64,000 bases of DNA from Symsagittifera roscoffensis. Lineage: Eukaryota > Xenacoelomorpha > Acoela > Convolutidae. The stretch lies in assembly GCF_963678635.1 (NCBI RefSeq), contig NC_087067.1, forward strand, positions 54,633,169 to 54,697,168, in the 5' to 3' direction. The translations under genes were made by a program, and so were the position numbers. The notes beneath the pieces were generated by a model. That model was not told the origin of the DNA. It did not search any database and saw only the letters and a program-made list of their open reading frames with translations. Positions 50,266 through 63,560 of the stretch are shown piece by piece. Every line of letters begins with the position of its first letter. Position 1 is the stretch's first letter.

Positions 50266-51560
50266 CAAGAAGGGAGAGAAACGACCAGTAGTGTCACTGT
50301 CTTTGTCTACTTCTCCGGAGGACAACAAACCTCTCAGACCGACTTCTACTTGCACCCGCATAGCCGCTAAGACGGTACTAAAACCAATTCGCCCCAAACC
50401 ACCCGCTCAACTCTGCTCATGCATAACGAAACTTGAAACCCCCTGAGGAAAATGTTGTCGACGCTCCAGGTGTTCGCTCTGTTCAATTTAGTCTGAACCC
50501 TGCAGTTGACTAAGCAGTTTTTTTATTCACTTCGCGGAACATACCACTGGACACATCGGTCATTAAGTCCCAGGCACCCTCACCTTCGAAGACTCCTTTC
50601 ATGTCATGTCCAGATCTCATCTCGACCTCTTCATATGAAGACTCGTCCTTAACAATGTCTCAGGAGCGCTCAACAAGGCCGGAAGCTTCTGCACAATGTC
50701 CTCCAGGGATCGTCTAACCCACAGGTGGCTCAGATGGGGACGGAAACCTCTCGTCTGCCTCTAATTCCTCTCGTAGTTCTTCACGACGAAAAAATCCATA
50801 ATTATTTTTTGACAGCCCGGTCCGGCAGTCAATCAACTCTATCAGCTCCCCGCCAGTACAGCCTCAGGTCTCAAGTCGTCTCTCCAGATAAACGGGTCCG
50901 TTTGGTTCAGGACAGGCCGACCGGGAAAATTCAAGATGAACTCCTCCGGGCCAGTTCATCACATGATTTGGGAGGCTTCACAAGAAAGTTCCTTCGCTTG
51001 CCTCAATCCTCTTCGTCAAAGTCGTCCTCAGACAATTCGTTGAGGAGAAATGAGAACTATCTTCGTATCATTTAGTCAATAATACTCGTATCATCTCAAA
51101 CTCAGTCAAAACTCTTTATGCACTTAACTCATTTATCAAAAAAAAAGTTTCAGCCGAATTCCCAAAATTGTATACCTCTTCCATTCAAATTGACATGTTC
51201 CATAAGAATTTTCTTCTAGAGGGGAAAACGTTTTGAAGTTCTTGTATATGAACTTCACGACAAGAACTTCACCTTAATCCAAACTAAAACGTGGTACCTT
51301 ATTAATTCTGTGCACTTTTCTATGTCGTACTCTTATCAGTCAATTGTTTCATTTGAGGTTCAATATCGTTGACGACCTGTCACACCGCCGTTAAGATGGT
51401 GCTTAACTTTCTATACACTCTCTGTCATTTTATGTAAGATGTAAGTCGATATAATTTGTTTTGTCATGACACTGTTTATAAACTCCATTTTACCTACCTA
51501 CTGCTACAAGATGAATTAAGACTTGGTCTTAGTTTTATCTGAGTCTTCTGAGATACAACA
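50266..51560 (+). mobile_element. Family 2 fragment: 3' end plus LTR
   Basis: The block corresponds to 44271-45551 with point differences and small indels. The LTR (51290-51560) is followed by TAGCGCAGCCAGCAG, a primer-site sequence, so this LTR was followed by internal sequence, as in a tandem copy. Confidence 0.8.
51290..51560 (+). repeat. Family 2 LTR, third copy
   Basis: CGTGGTACC ... GAGATACAACA, highly similar to the other three family 2 LTRs. Confidence 0.85.
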
Positions 51561-52116
51561 TAGCGCAGCCAGCAGTTTCGAATAAGCGTGGACAACAATG
51601 AGAGTCTTACCGGCACTTTAAATTGCCTATTTTTTCCATTGAAAGCAATGTTTATACGGTACGTTAATTATTTTTCGGTAGTAAATTAAGTACACGAAAT
51701 GGCCGCAATCGGGATGTGGAATTTTATGCAAACTTTACAGGTCAATGGCACTAATTTCAATGAACACAGCAATCGCTTTAATAAAAAGCTCAATGAACGT
51801 CTCAAGACAATAAAACCTAGTTTGATTAAAGCAAGTTCATTAGGGTTCGGTTTTTTCCAGTTGATAATCTTGTCTAAGCAAATCACTGAATCATTTGATA
51901 GCTTGGTTCTTAATTAATTCAAAATTTGGGCCTTATGCGGCACGTCTAACCTGAAAGGAAGGTGGGGGACTGTTTTAAACTTTGAAACGAATGAGAAAAA
52001 AAAATTAAAACAGAATTTAAAAACACGTTAAAAACAAAATGAGATTTATCACGAATTTTTTCAGTTTTGCGATGCGCTAGCGGTGACGCACTTTTGATAT
52101 CCCAATTTTGTACTTC
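51561..52116. other. Spacer with one small uncertain ORF
   Basis: After ~25 bases of family 2 internal sequence the match ends. A 72-codon ORF (51699-51917; MAAIGMWNFMQTL start) begins with ATG and has mixed composition, but nothing else supports it as a gene. Confidence 0.35.
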
Positions 52117-53221
52117 CGTTTCGCCGCACTTCTGTTTTGCCGGGTCCTTGCAAAAAAAAAAACTGATGTGCTAAAAGCAGGAAAAGATTTTTTTTGAAAA
52201 CACTCTTATTGTTGAATTGATTGCTTAACGATAGCCTTTTCTGGCTCATCAGCACTTGTGAAAAATTAGCATAAATAAGGTCTTTCTGAAAAAAAAACAT
52301 AAGAACATTCCTTTTATAACTATGTGGTACAGTACCAATTCTGTGCACCCTATTTTGTCATGCTCATATCAGTCAATTGTTTCATTTATATTTCAAGGTC
52401 ATTGACGACCTGTCACACCGCGGGGAAGTTAGTGCTTGACTTTCTATACATTGTCAACTTATGTAAGATAAAAGTCGATTTAAATTGTTTTGTCATGACA
52501 CCATTTCTAAACTTTTTTTATTTACATACCTATATCTACAAGATGAATTAAGTCTTGGTCTTAGTATTAACTGAGTCTTCTGAGATACAACATGGCGCTG
52601 CCAGCAATTTCGGTCTCGGATGACCGGACTGACCTGCTAGGTGTACCCGTATTCTGGCCCAAGCCGACGTCTGACCCGCCAAGCAGCTGGGAATCATGAA
52701 TCGGACAATTTAATCTTGCCATCACGTTGCAGGAGAGATGTGACCCCCGAGAAATGTTAAAAAGCCAAAAGTCGTTCATGACGATCCGGCCCCGAAGCCG
52801 GAAGCTGTCGATAGTAGTGAGGACGCAAGTGGACAGGCTTAGAATCCAAACAGGAAGTATCGAGAGTCAGAAATGTAATTAAGGCTTTTTTATAGATGTT
52901 AATCTCGTTTTTTTTTTCAGAAATAAAAACATGAAAATTGTAAACGCTCAGTTGGCGGTTTGGTTTTTGGCGGTTCGACTGTCAATTTATTCTCTAGTTT
53001 AGTAAATATCTTTTGTTAAAAAGAAGGGAACCGCCGCTTTTGAACAGAAGGAAAGTAAAATTCACAAAAAAATTCTCGATTTCTAGTTTCAAAGTTGAAT
53101 TTCAATGTTCAGATTTTCACCTTAATTATCCAGTTTTCTCACATAGGTTTATTTGAAAAAAGTCATTCACACATTATTTTCAAAATTTAAAGAGTTTGAG
53201 GTATATTTGCTTTTAAATTCA
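52117..53221. repeat. Segmental duplication, right copy with internal deletion
   Basis: It consists of 37980-38683 joined directly to ~45655-46042: the left flank, 5' LTR and start of family 2 are followed at ~52830 by the flank found right of the full-length element. The ~7-kb interior and 3' LTR are missing. It is a deletion version of the same locus. Confidence 0.75.
52323..52592 (+). repeat. Family 2 LTR, fourth copy
   Basis: TGTGGTACAGTACC ... GAGATACAACA, followed by TGGCGCTGCC primer site and ~240 bases of gag start. Confidence 0.88.
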
Positions 53222-53637
53222 TGTGTTTCTGCTTGAAAAAAAAACAAGTGTCAGTTTGAATTTTGACTTGTCGGGTATTTTTCTGCGCTTTGTCAAAAAG
53301 AAGTATAGAGTGAAGCCTTGTCTGAAGTTGCATAGTAGAATGATATTTTTGACCGCAAAATTTCCTCAAAGATGTTTTTCCGGCATTTTACAATGATTGC
53401 TTTGCACGGTTCGCGTGTTTATGAATAAGGCGAGCGAATGGAAAAATCGATCCAACTATGGAAATACACTTGAAAAAATTGAAAGTTTGTTTTACTGTCA
53501 ATAGTTTTATTGCCTGAATATTGTCAAGTTTTGTTTTCAATGCGAAGCTCAGTTTTGCGACTGCTAGTTGATAGTTGTTTTGATGGCTTCGTTCGACGAA
53601 ACTTCCCAACTAAGTAAAAATGTTTCTAGCCTCATAA
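53222..53637. other. 416-bp segment absent from the first copy
   Basis: Between the shared flank and the family 3 LTR, copy 2 has an extra stretch starting GTTTCTGCTTG. It has no long credible ORF. It is either an insertion here or a deletion in the first copy. Confidence 0.5.
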
Positions 53638-54012
53638 TGGGACCAGTTCAAAACAATTATAGTTTTTAACCTATTTTTGTTCTTGATAAACTATCTCTAT
53701 AAAATACTATGAACCAACCAATCATGATTCATAACTAACACTTACAATAATTTCTAAGGCTGAAACTTTTTATAGTTTCAGCTAGAACAGAATAGATTTA
53801 ACTTCTCCAGAACAGTTCCTGGTATCTAACCTCGCAAATACCAGCTTACACTAGATCTCTTAAAACTAGGAGATATCAGAGTAAGATTAGGATCGGCATT
53901 AGACAAAGAAGTTGCAAGAATTTCTCCTGCCATAAATGAGATAGTGTGACGAACAGACAGTGTACCTTATCTGGAATTACTCCATGAGTGAGCCAACCCG
54001 GACATAAGCTCA
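53638..54012 (+). repeat. Family 3 LTR, copy 2
   Basis: TGGGACCAGTTC ... CATAAGCTCA, 375 bp; TCTGGCGCGACC follows as a possible primer binding site. Confidence 0.75.
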
Positions 54013-54527
54013 TCTGGCGCGACCAAAACAATCGAACAGAAAGAAAGAAATTAAATTTAGGTTAAGCAAACTCAAAAAGACATAAGACTTACCAAGCATC
54101 ACCAATATCTCAACCAGTAATTTATAATAATCAAAGAAAACCTCAGACTCATCGAGCTGTAAGATATCCTTTTTTCAACAAATTAAAACCCAACTAACGG
54201 GCAATTCATAAGAAGCCAACCACACAATTCTGAATATGACGAATACTTCCGTCAAAACCAACAACAATAATATAATAATCAACGAAAGACTCACTGGAAT
54301 AATATAGAGCAACCGGATGATAATTTTCAACCAAATATTTTCGAATCTCACAAAAATTCTCAACAAGCAACGCTTATGCAACAACAACCTTTTCAACGAC
54401 AAAAGTTGGCACCACTTAATGGTAACATACAATAGCGAAACTCAACAAATACCCATAGTTACCAACCCGAATCAATGAGAAACGAAATTCCATAATCTTA
54501 TTATTTACAACAACATGAAATTACAAA
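54013..54527. other. Family 3 copy 2, deleted 5' internal region
   Basis: About 100 bases after the primer site the sequence jumps (near 54116) to the part equivalent to ~47450 in copy 1, so ~1 kb of 5' internal sequence is missing. No ORF. Confidence 0.5.
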
Positions 54528-55827
54528 AAGCAACTCGCAAACTTTACACAAACACCAAACACAGCAGTATCCCTCCCAATGACAATGAATCCAAACCTAA
54601 TGAGTAGATCATCCATAATATCTAGTAAACCGCTCATGGTAATTACAGGAACAGATCCTGATTACTTAGTAGAGGACTACTTAAATGCTGTTACAGCCAA
54701 TTTAATTTTAAACATAAACCAGACTTATATATATATATTTATACCACTATACCAAAAGTGGTTTCACAGACGCACAGCACTGATACAAACCACACACGAT
54801 AGCGCAGCCCAAACTTGGTCATCAGTTTTACCCACCGAAATTAAATCCGACTGTAAACGATGTACACCAGAATTTTCAAAACTGTTTGACTCTGAACGAA
54901 ACAAACAAGCTCAAAAAGTTTTATGCAACGAAATTCGTAGACTTCTAAATCGAACAATAAAACAACTCACTGTAAGACTCAAAATTTCAGCACGAAAAGC
55001 TTATTCTCTCAATACACATGATTAGAAAAACATCAATATGACAGAATTTCTAACGATGACTTTAACACCACAATTCAGTAAAATTGCTAACACCACAAAT
55101 TAGAAAAAGCTGAAATCACAATGAAACTAGAGGAAACAAAAAAATTAAAGCTACAATACGTAAATAATGCTCAAACAACAACTTCACTTACAAATAATAT
55201 TCAAGAATCTGACAATGAATTAGAAGAAAAAACTTACCTAAATCCTAAACATCTATTAAACGCACCCAAATTTCAACGGCAAAGCTTTTTTCAAGAAGTG
55301 GTATAACTATTGCCTCAGATATGGACATAGCATTGCTGAATGCAGACAAAAAACAGCAAAACATTTTGATTAAACCACCAAAAAACAAAGAACCAAGCAA
55401 ATCTTTTTATCAATACATGAAAAAGAGTTTACCAAAATTAAACATTCGAAATAAAGATAACTCAGGAAAACCACTTCCAGAAGCTGTAGCAATAACAGAG
55501 CACAATCTCCTTATTCTAATAGCTTTCGAGGAACAACACCAGATTGACAGAAAGCACAAAACTGTTCACAAAAAACATATAACAGATCATATAGTAAAAA
55601 AAAATCAGTATCGAAATTATTATTCTAGATCAATTTCAAATAGAAGTAATTATTCAAAATATAACAGAAATTGCTCATACTCAAACCCTCGGATTAGAAA
55701 CTATTCCGATGGCCGCTCAATAGACTCTTCAAACAATCGCAGTCATCAAAATTTTTCAAATAATCGTTATAGAAACTCTTCTAATAATTTATCCCCTAGG
55801 ACTGAGATAACGTCACAGAAATTGTAA
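54528..55827 (+). pseudogene. Family 3 gag relic 3
   Basis: A 148-codon ORF (54579-55025) holds YLVEDYLNAVTANLIL, WFHRRTALIQTTHDSAAQTW, the helix SKLFDSERNKQAQKVLCNEI and KAYSLNTHD: the best-preserved gag capsid of this family. A knuckle follows near 55297-55330, but the first Cys is Tyr (WYNYCLRYGHSIAEC). A 168-codon ORF to 55827 ends in an Arg/Ser/Asn-rich tail. Confidence 0.7.
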
Positions 55828-56779
55828 GAACTAACAGTTTAGGAAATAATAAACATAACGCTTTGACTTTCCATCCATCACTCTAACACTTATGTCAGAT
55901 AATGATAATATAGGATCCAAACAAACAATCATTCTTCATAATTGTCTTATTATAGTTGAAAGATACGATCTTATTACACCACATGAACAAAAAATAGAAT
56001 ACATTCGATAAAAAAAAACAAAAAAGAAGGCGATAATCACAAAGCAAAATCATAATCAAAAGTTGTCCAGAACATGAAACGCAGTTTCGGAATCTGACTG
56101 GACAATAATACAAAAGCTTCAAAACCTTCAAGATCTAATCCACGACAAAAGTTAGCCAGTAAAGAACCAAAGATATTTTTCAGAATCAGAATCTACAACA
56201 GCATCATCTATAAGAAATAAGAGCAGAATAAAAAAACTAATTCTTTGCAAACCAGTAGGACTCTATAATTGGAATCAACCAGTTAAACATATTAAAAGTC
56301 TTACGTTAACTCTAATTGCGCAAAAAAATGATTCAATACGATGATATTTTAGACGATGACTCTATTCTTCCTTTGTCATTAATCCACAAAGCGATCTAAC
56401 TTGGTCACGATCTAACCGTTAATAGTTTTCAAAAAGGAAACAATTCTTCTATACAAGAATTATTCCACAAAGCGATCTTATCTTGGCCACGATCTATTCG
56501 TGAATATATTTCAAAAATGAAACAGTTCCTCTAAACAAGAATTTGGTGAAATAAAAATTAAAAGAAAAACTCTTGACCACTACCTATGAAACATCAGTAA
56601 TATCGTTTCACTTTACGGTATATTCACTATTGCAAGTCTACCACCACAATCGTCAAATCAACTACAACGCCGAATACAAACACATGATATAGAAATAGAC
56701 ATCTCAAAAGTTTTTCAGTATATATAAAAAAAATCCAAATTTCATGAAAAGCAAACTCACTTTTCACAATTGATGTTTT

Positions 56780-58035
56780 CTCCATCATATATAGTTATGT
56801 TTCTATTTTGAAAGAAATAAAAGGTTTTATGTAACACTTTTTCAAACATCTCAACATGCAATAGTAGGACGAGAAACATATATTTTTTCAGGATTCCTAG
56901 ACTCCCTTCGTAAAACTCTCACCGATAGTGAAGTATGACAAACAGTTCAAGTTGATCTACATAGACTTCTAGCAAGGTTCATTATAGATAAAGTCCTTAC
57001 AATTTGGACCTAATTTCACATGCAAGAAAATATTTCAGACAGTTAACAGACAACGAAACAAAATTAGCAGACAAAACAGATTGTGAATGGGACACTGAAT
57101 GGTCTCAAGTGTTATTTTTTAACCTTCAAAAAGGTATTTCAATTGCAGCAATTGCAATTTTTTCCCTACACAGAGAGTATTTAAGAAATTATTCAACTCA
57201 ACTCATAACTTACACTATACCCTTAAATTATAACGCAAAACTTAATGAAAGATCAAGCAATAATAGTTTAAATTCAACCTTTATAAAAGTTGAAACAATA
57301 CCTATAACAACACAACAAAGTATCTCCTCTTTTTATCCAACACTTACAACACCCCATATTAAATTTAAGGTTCCTTTTCCACCAGCGACATTACAATCAA
57401 CAGTCAAACCATCAGTCGTTCTTAAACATTCATTTTTGAATTATTAAACAAATAGATCAATAAATTAAAAAAAGTACCACCTAACAAGCAAAGACCATAA
57501 TTATGATTTTTTCGCTGATAATAACATTAGTGATCCAACAGCAAGAGCACTCTATACAACAAAGAGTCAGTCACAAGAACACAATTATACTCAACAGGCA
57601 CTGAAACCAACATCTCAATCTGTAAATTATAATGATAAAAGAAAACCTCAGGCAGATCGACCTGAAAGTTACCCTTTTTTTCAACAAAAAGTTCCAACCA
57701 ACAGGCAGTTTGTAAGAAGTCAACCATAATATTCTGAAAATTGCTCCAGAGAATTTTAATTCCATCAAAACCAACAACAATTTAATAATAAGCAACGAAA
57801 GAATTACTGGAAAATTATAGATCAACCAGATGACATTTTTCAACCAGATTTTTTCGAACCTTACATAAATTCTCACCAACCAAGACAAATGCAACAATAA
57901 CCTTTTCAACGAAAAAATTTGGCACACTTAATGGTAACTTACAATCCCAAAATTCTACAAATACCCAAAATAAGCAACCCGAATCAATGAGAAACGAAGT
58001 CACATTGCCTTATTATTTACAACAAAATGAAATTA
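56780..58035 (+). pseudogene. Family 3 copy 2, 5' internal (gag N-terminal) relic
   Basis: The ORF 57004-57447 reads as a helical acidic-basic protein (RKYFRQLTDNETKLADK) with a Thr/Pro-rich tail. It matches the broken stretch 46730-47230 in copy 1. Function unrecognised. Confidence 0.5.
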
Positions 58036-59750
58036 CAGAAAATCAAATAAAAAACTTTACACAACAACCAAACACAGCAGAATCCCACCAAAAACAATGA
58101 ATCCATACCTTATAGATGGATCACTCATAGCATCTAATAAAACACTCATGGTTTTTAGAGAAAAAGATCCTGAATACTCAGTAGAAGACTACTTAAATGC
58201 TGTTACCTCCAATATAATCTTAAATATCTGCCAGAAGCTATAATTACAAGACTACATCAAAATTGGATTCATAGACGCACAGCACTGATACAAAACACAC
58301 TCGATGGCGCAGCCCAAAATTGATTTTCAGTTTTACCCATAGAAACTAAATCCTATTGGAAACTATTTACTCAGGAGTTTTGAAAAAACTGTTTGACTCG
58401 CAACGAAACAAACAAAATCAAAATGTTTTTTGCAATGAAACTTGTAGACAACCAAATGAACTAATTAAACAACTCGCTGTAAGAAACGAAATGTTTGGGA
58501 CGACTTGATAATGATGATTTTTACACGACAATTAAGAAAAACTCCAAAAAAAGAGCATCACATCCATCGTCAATCCCAGTGTCCAATATAGATTTCTGAA
58601 GCTAGTTGATAAATTAGAACAAGCTGAAATCACAATGAAACAAGAAAAATCAAAAAAATTAGAGCTATAGAACGTTAAAAATTTCAAATAACAACTTCAC
58701 ATATTAATAAAATTGAAAAATCTGACAATGAATTAGGCGAAAAAAAACTTAAATCCTAGCCATCTATTGCAAGAATTTAATTTCCAAGGGCAAAACTTCA
58801 ATAGAAAAATGGTGTAACTATTGCCGCAGATATGAACATAGCGTTGCTGAAGGTAGACAAAAACAGAAAGACAATCTAAATAAACCACCAAAACACAAAG
58901 AACCAAACACATTTTTTATCAATACACGAAAAAAGATCAGAGTTTAGCTAACTTAAGCATTCGAAGTAAAATTAGCTCAGGAAAACTCTCCCAAAAGCTA
59001 TCGTAAAAACATAGCACAATCCCCTTATTCTTATAGCTTTCGCGGAAGAACACCAGATCGACGAAATTCACAAAACTATTCACAAGACAGATACAGCAGA
59101 TCAAATATTCAAAAAAAAATTTGTATGCAGACAAAAAACAGCAAAACATTTTAATTAAACCACCAAAAAACAAAGAACCAAGCAAATCTTTTTATCAATA
59201 CATGCAAAAAGATCAGAGTTTACCAAAATTAAACATTCGAAATAATGATAACTCAGGAAAACCACTTCCAGAAGCTGTAGCAATATCAGAGCACAACCTC
59301 CTTTTTCTAATAGCTTTCGCGGAACAACACCAGATCGACAGAAAGCACAAAACTATTCACAAAAAACATATAGCAGATCGAATAGTAAAAAAAAATCAGT
59401 ATCGAATTTTGATTCTAGATCAATTTTCAAAAGAAGTAACTACTCAAACTATAAAGAAATCGCTGATAATCACCTCCTCGGAAAAGAAACTATACCAATA
59501 ACCGCTAAAAAAATCTTCAAACAATCGCAGTCGAAATTATTCAAACAATCGTGATGGAAACTGCTCTAACAAACAATTACAAAACTATTCTAATAATAAA
59601 ACGTATGAAATTAATTCGAACGATAGATACCGTGATAATTCTGGAAATAGAAACAACAAGTATCGAACCAGATCAAGAACTTATTCTCAGTACACGTATC
59701 GACGAATCAACTCACAATATTTAAGTATACAAAATTAAAACTACAGAAGA
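58036..59750 (+). pseudogene. Family 3 gag relic 4 with tail duplication
   Basis: Degenerate gag capsid pieces start near 58096. A knuckle near 58808-58850 has lost its last Cys (to Gly). The following tail is present twice in tandem (58835-59115 and 59128-59410); the second is close to 55340-55600, the first much more decayed. Confidence 0.6.
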
Positions 59751-60689
59751 AGTACACCAAAACATCAAAGGCAAATCAATCAATTACAATCTACAAACGA
59801 AACAAGCCCAGATCCTCCAGGTATTGTCAATACAGAAACTTCAGAATTTCAACTAAACCACATACGCTGTGAAAGCACAGATAACGAAAGCGAAACAGAA
59901 AACACATTAAATATCAACATGTTTGAAATAGAGCATGAATACGAAACAACAATAAAATCGAAGTAATGCCAGATTGAGTATCCCAAATCAGTGATTATCT
60001 CAATTGATTATCCTCAAACTATTTACTAAAATGATTAAACAAACAACCTGCATTTTTTTTCATAAACTTACACTAAGTTTAATCAGCGAAGAAAAGATTC
60101 ATTCAAAACCAATAACAGGACATGATTATGACTTTTCTATCAGCCAAGTTCATCAAAATAACAGCAATCAGAGTAGACAGAAACTATATTTGACTGATCT
60201 GGAATTCAAACAAATTCATAAATTTTTAGAGTAACGATTTCATCTAGAAAATACGCTAAAAATCCAAACACAGATACATATATATAACCTTCACCATACA
60301 AAATTATACTTTTTCAGGCCTGTTAGGATATTGCGAAGCAAATGCTACTTTTCACCCTACACAAAAAAGCTCATACAGAGTAATTAAAATGTTGAGACTA
60401 TTAGATATCTGATAATCAACAATCCTGAATGAAGAATTATCTATTAAATATATTACAACCAGGTGAAAAAGAAACACAATTCAATTCACAAAGATCCCCT
60501 ATTTCAAATTAACATTCCAAATCTCAACATTTACAGATTAACGACAACAGTTTCTGCGTATGTTTAATTTTCAACAATCTCAAGTTAGTCAGCGAGAATT
60601 TGAACAGTTAGCAGCTTTATTATTTTTTTAGATCATGGTTTATGCCACATCAAATTTTGATGTTGGAAAAAAAAACATTCACTACTACA
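59751..60689. other. Family 3 copy 2, region between gag and RT
   Basis: Degenerate, stop-rich. An ORF of 76 codons (60004-60234) has no recognised motif. A protease would be expected here, but no DTG/DSG motif was found. Confidence 0.4.
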
Positions 60690-61436
60690 TCTTACACTTA
60701 AACCAAACACAATTTTCAACAGACAACGCGCAAGTAACGTTCCAATACACTTGCAAGACAAAGTAAACAGTCTCTTAGACATTCTCGAATAATATGAAGT
60801 TATCTCACCAATAAACAAAAAACAACACCCCAAAAAAAACACATTTACAAATCCAGTTAAAATTCTCGCTTAAGGAGGATCATTTAAAATCGATTTAGAC
60901 GAACGACATTACTGACCAAATAAATTCCCTTTTTCTTGAATCAGAATGCAATTTACCCATTGAACCAATATAAGTAATACTCACAAAAAAATAGATAATT
61001 TTATACCACAGCAGATATGAATAGTGCATATAATCAAATGCCATTAGACGAACAGTCACGTCGATTGACAAAATGTGTTAATAGAAACCAGCAATACGAA
61101 TTTAACAGACTGATTGGCGGCATATCCACAAGACCAGCAACTTTTTCTGCTTTTATGAGTAAAATTTTTAAATCATTAACTTTAATTAAAAACATCATTA
61201 CATATTCAAACGATGTTTTCATACAACCACAAACGGAAGAAAATTTTTTCAAAGTTCTAGAAAAGTACCATCAAACCTTGATAAAAGAAAACATGAAAGC
61301 AGCCCCAGATAAGTCACATATTTTCCTCAATCGTGTAAACTTCCTTGGACATATTATTAAAAGCGCCACAATAACACCATTAAAATCCGGAACCCACGCA
61401 CTTTTTAAACTCCAATCACCGTCCAAAAAAAATTAA
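60690..61436 (+). pseudogene. Family 3 reverse transcriptase relic
   Basis: The ORF 61017-61436 begins in the strand with the first catalytic region (MNSAYNQMPLDEQSRRLT), continues through FNRLIGGISTRPATFSAFM, and has YSND at 61203-61214 where the catalytic Y-x-D-D should be; the first Asp of the pair is Asn. VNFLGHIIKSATITPLKS is the usual Ty3/gypsy segment after it. Upstream RT (60690-61016) is broken by stops. Confidence 0.8.
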
Positions 61437-62080
61437 AGACAAAAATTCTTTGGGCTGCTGAGATTTTTTTAGGTAAATATGTTTATAAATTTCAACTATA
61501 TCTCAGACCATTCTACAACATTCTTCAACCTTAAAATAGTTTTGAATGGACTTTAGAATATCTTAAAACTCTTCGAGGAAGTTGAACCCTTCTCACAGAT
61601 CAAATTTCAAACACAGTTGCAGACTCAAACTAACCATTCCACGCTATGTGCGATGCTTCAAATTTTAGAATTGGCACAGCAAATTGAAAATCACATCCAG
61701 GCACCAATAAATTGAACCTCATATAAGCAATTCAAGACTTTTTACAGATGGAGAACTCAAACTCTCCACACTCATGAGAGAATGTTCAGCCATCATATAT
61801 ACGCTAGGAGAATATGAACTTTCATTTCTTGGATCAAAACATCAGCATTTTTTTTTTACAGATCATAAACCTACAATTCTTCTTCTTACCCAGAAATCCA
61901 ATCCAAACCATAGAGTATATAGATTCATCTCAAATTAAGGAAATTTCCAACCCTAAATTTAGTTTGAACAGCCGGAAAAAAACGTTGCTTTACCAGACAC
62001 ACTTAGTTGAAATACACCACTCGAATTACTTACAAGAAAAACAACTGTAGAAATACCACAAAATTTGAAATTCTTTCTCG
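61437..62080 (+). pseudogene. Family 3 RNase H relic
   Basis: A CDASNFRIGTA motif (about 61650-61682) has the first Asp, and TDHKPTILLLTQKSNPNH (about 61857-61910, after a frame change) the late Asp segment. Several stops. Confidence 0.65.
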
Positions 62081-62453
62081 CAATTGACGAAACATCACCA
62101 AATTTAGTTTGATTCCGATATTAAACAGATGAAGATCTTAGTTTTTTTTAACAATATCTAGGTTGCCGAACCAATCAAAAGGAATTAGATTTTTTAGGTA
62201 AAATACATTTAAACCTATACATTTTTCATCATGGATAAAAAATAACTTTCAACTACAAACTCAACAACAAAACGCACAATGAAACAAATTATTTCCATTA
62301 TCAGAAAAAGAAGACCTAACGGATATAATAAACTTTTCAGGCCCTCCCGAATCAAGTCAAAAATATACAATCATAAATGTATTTGATTTTCATGACCCTT
62401 TATTTGACACACCTTTTTCAAAGAATGAAATTCTAAATTTTTTCTACTCAACA

Positions 62454-63560
62454 GTGACACTTCATTTATTACAGAAATATCAAAACCTTGACCTTGTTAT
62501 CAGACAACTTAAATCTTGGAATAAATACAAAACAAAACCCATCAAAGCCGACGTCACAATATTAGAAAATAAGACCTTGTTCAGAAAATTTCAAAAATGT
62601 AACAACACGACGATAATTGAAAACACTGACATCTTAGAATAGCTTGACTTAGAAACAAAAGCACACTATTTTTTGTTAAGCTTAACTTGAATTGCATTTC
62701 ACATGTCGCATTCCTTGAATACACAAAGATATGTTATATCAGAAAAAAAAACAATCAATTTTTCTATTTTCCAAACGCACTAGTTTGGATAAAAGTACAT
62801 TGCAATGACTGTATAACATGTCATTTAAGTAAACCCTTTCCAAACCAAAAACAATTAGCAGAAAAACAAGACTTTAAAGGAAAAAGTTTATATTTTCACC
62901 ACAGAATCTCATTTGATACAAAAGTACGTATATCCCCATCCTCAGAAACAAATTCGTATATAATAGTTTTAGTAGTTTATAGCACTCAACCCTGTACCCC
63001 ATTGCAGTTCTTGTTATGCATACACAGTACTTTATGAGCACTGGATAGCATAATTTGGACTATCAGAAATCCTTGTCACTGATAATGGAACAGAATTCAT
63101 AAAAAAAAACGAAATAGTTACCCTATGTCATCTTGATAATATTAAACAGAAACCTAGAGCATCAACACAACCTGCCACATCACACTCATGACGAAGATTA
63201 TTTTCATCATCAACAAATTCTTAAATTAGCCTCTGGAACCCACACAGAACGAATTTTAAATATTTTAAATTTATCAGAAAATCACATAGATTTTTTTATG
63301 AGGACAAAACATTCAATCTCAAATAAATTCACCTTTTACGCCAGCTTTCAATCTAAAAATAGGAACATTTGTTTTTATTCCAAATTCTATAATTCAAAAA
63401 GGAATCTCAGTAGAGCTACAACGATATCAAATTGAAGAAGAAAATTTAGATGTCACATAGAAACTAATACACCACAATAAAAAAGAACTAGTACAGCATA
63501 GAAACAAACTTTTACCATACTATCCAAAAAAAAACCGCCTGTTTCTGATTTTACACAAAT
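62454..63560 (+). pseudogene. Family 3 integrase relic
   Basis: CNDCITCHLSKPF (about 62798-62836) is the second half of the zinc domain. ISFDTKVRISPS (62908-62943) holds the first catalytic Asp and VTDNGTEFI (about 63076-63102) the second. A stretch containing the Glu appears deleted near 63160-63180. A C-terminal IGTFVFIPN-like piece follows near 63360-63390. Confidence 0.68.
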
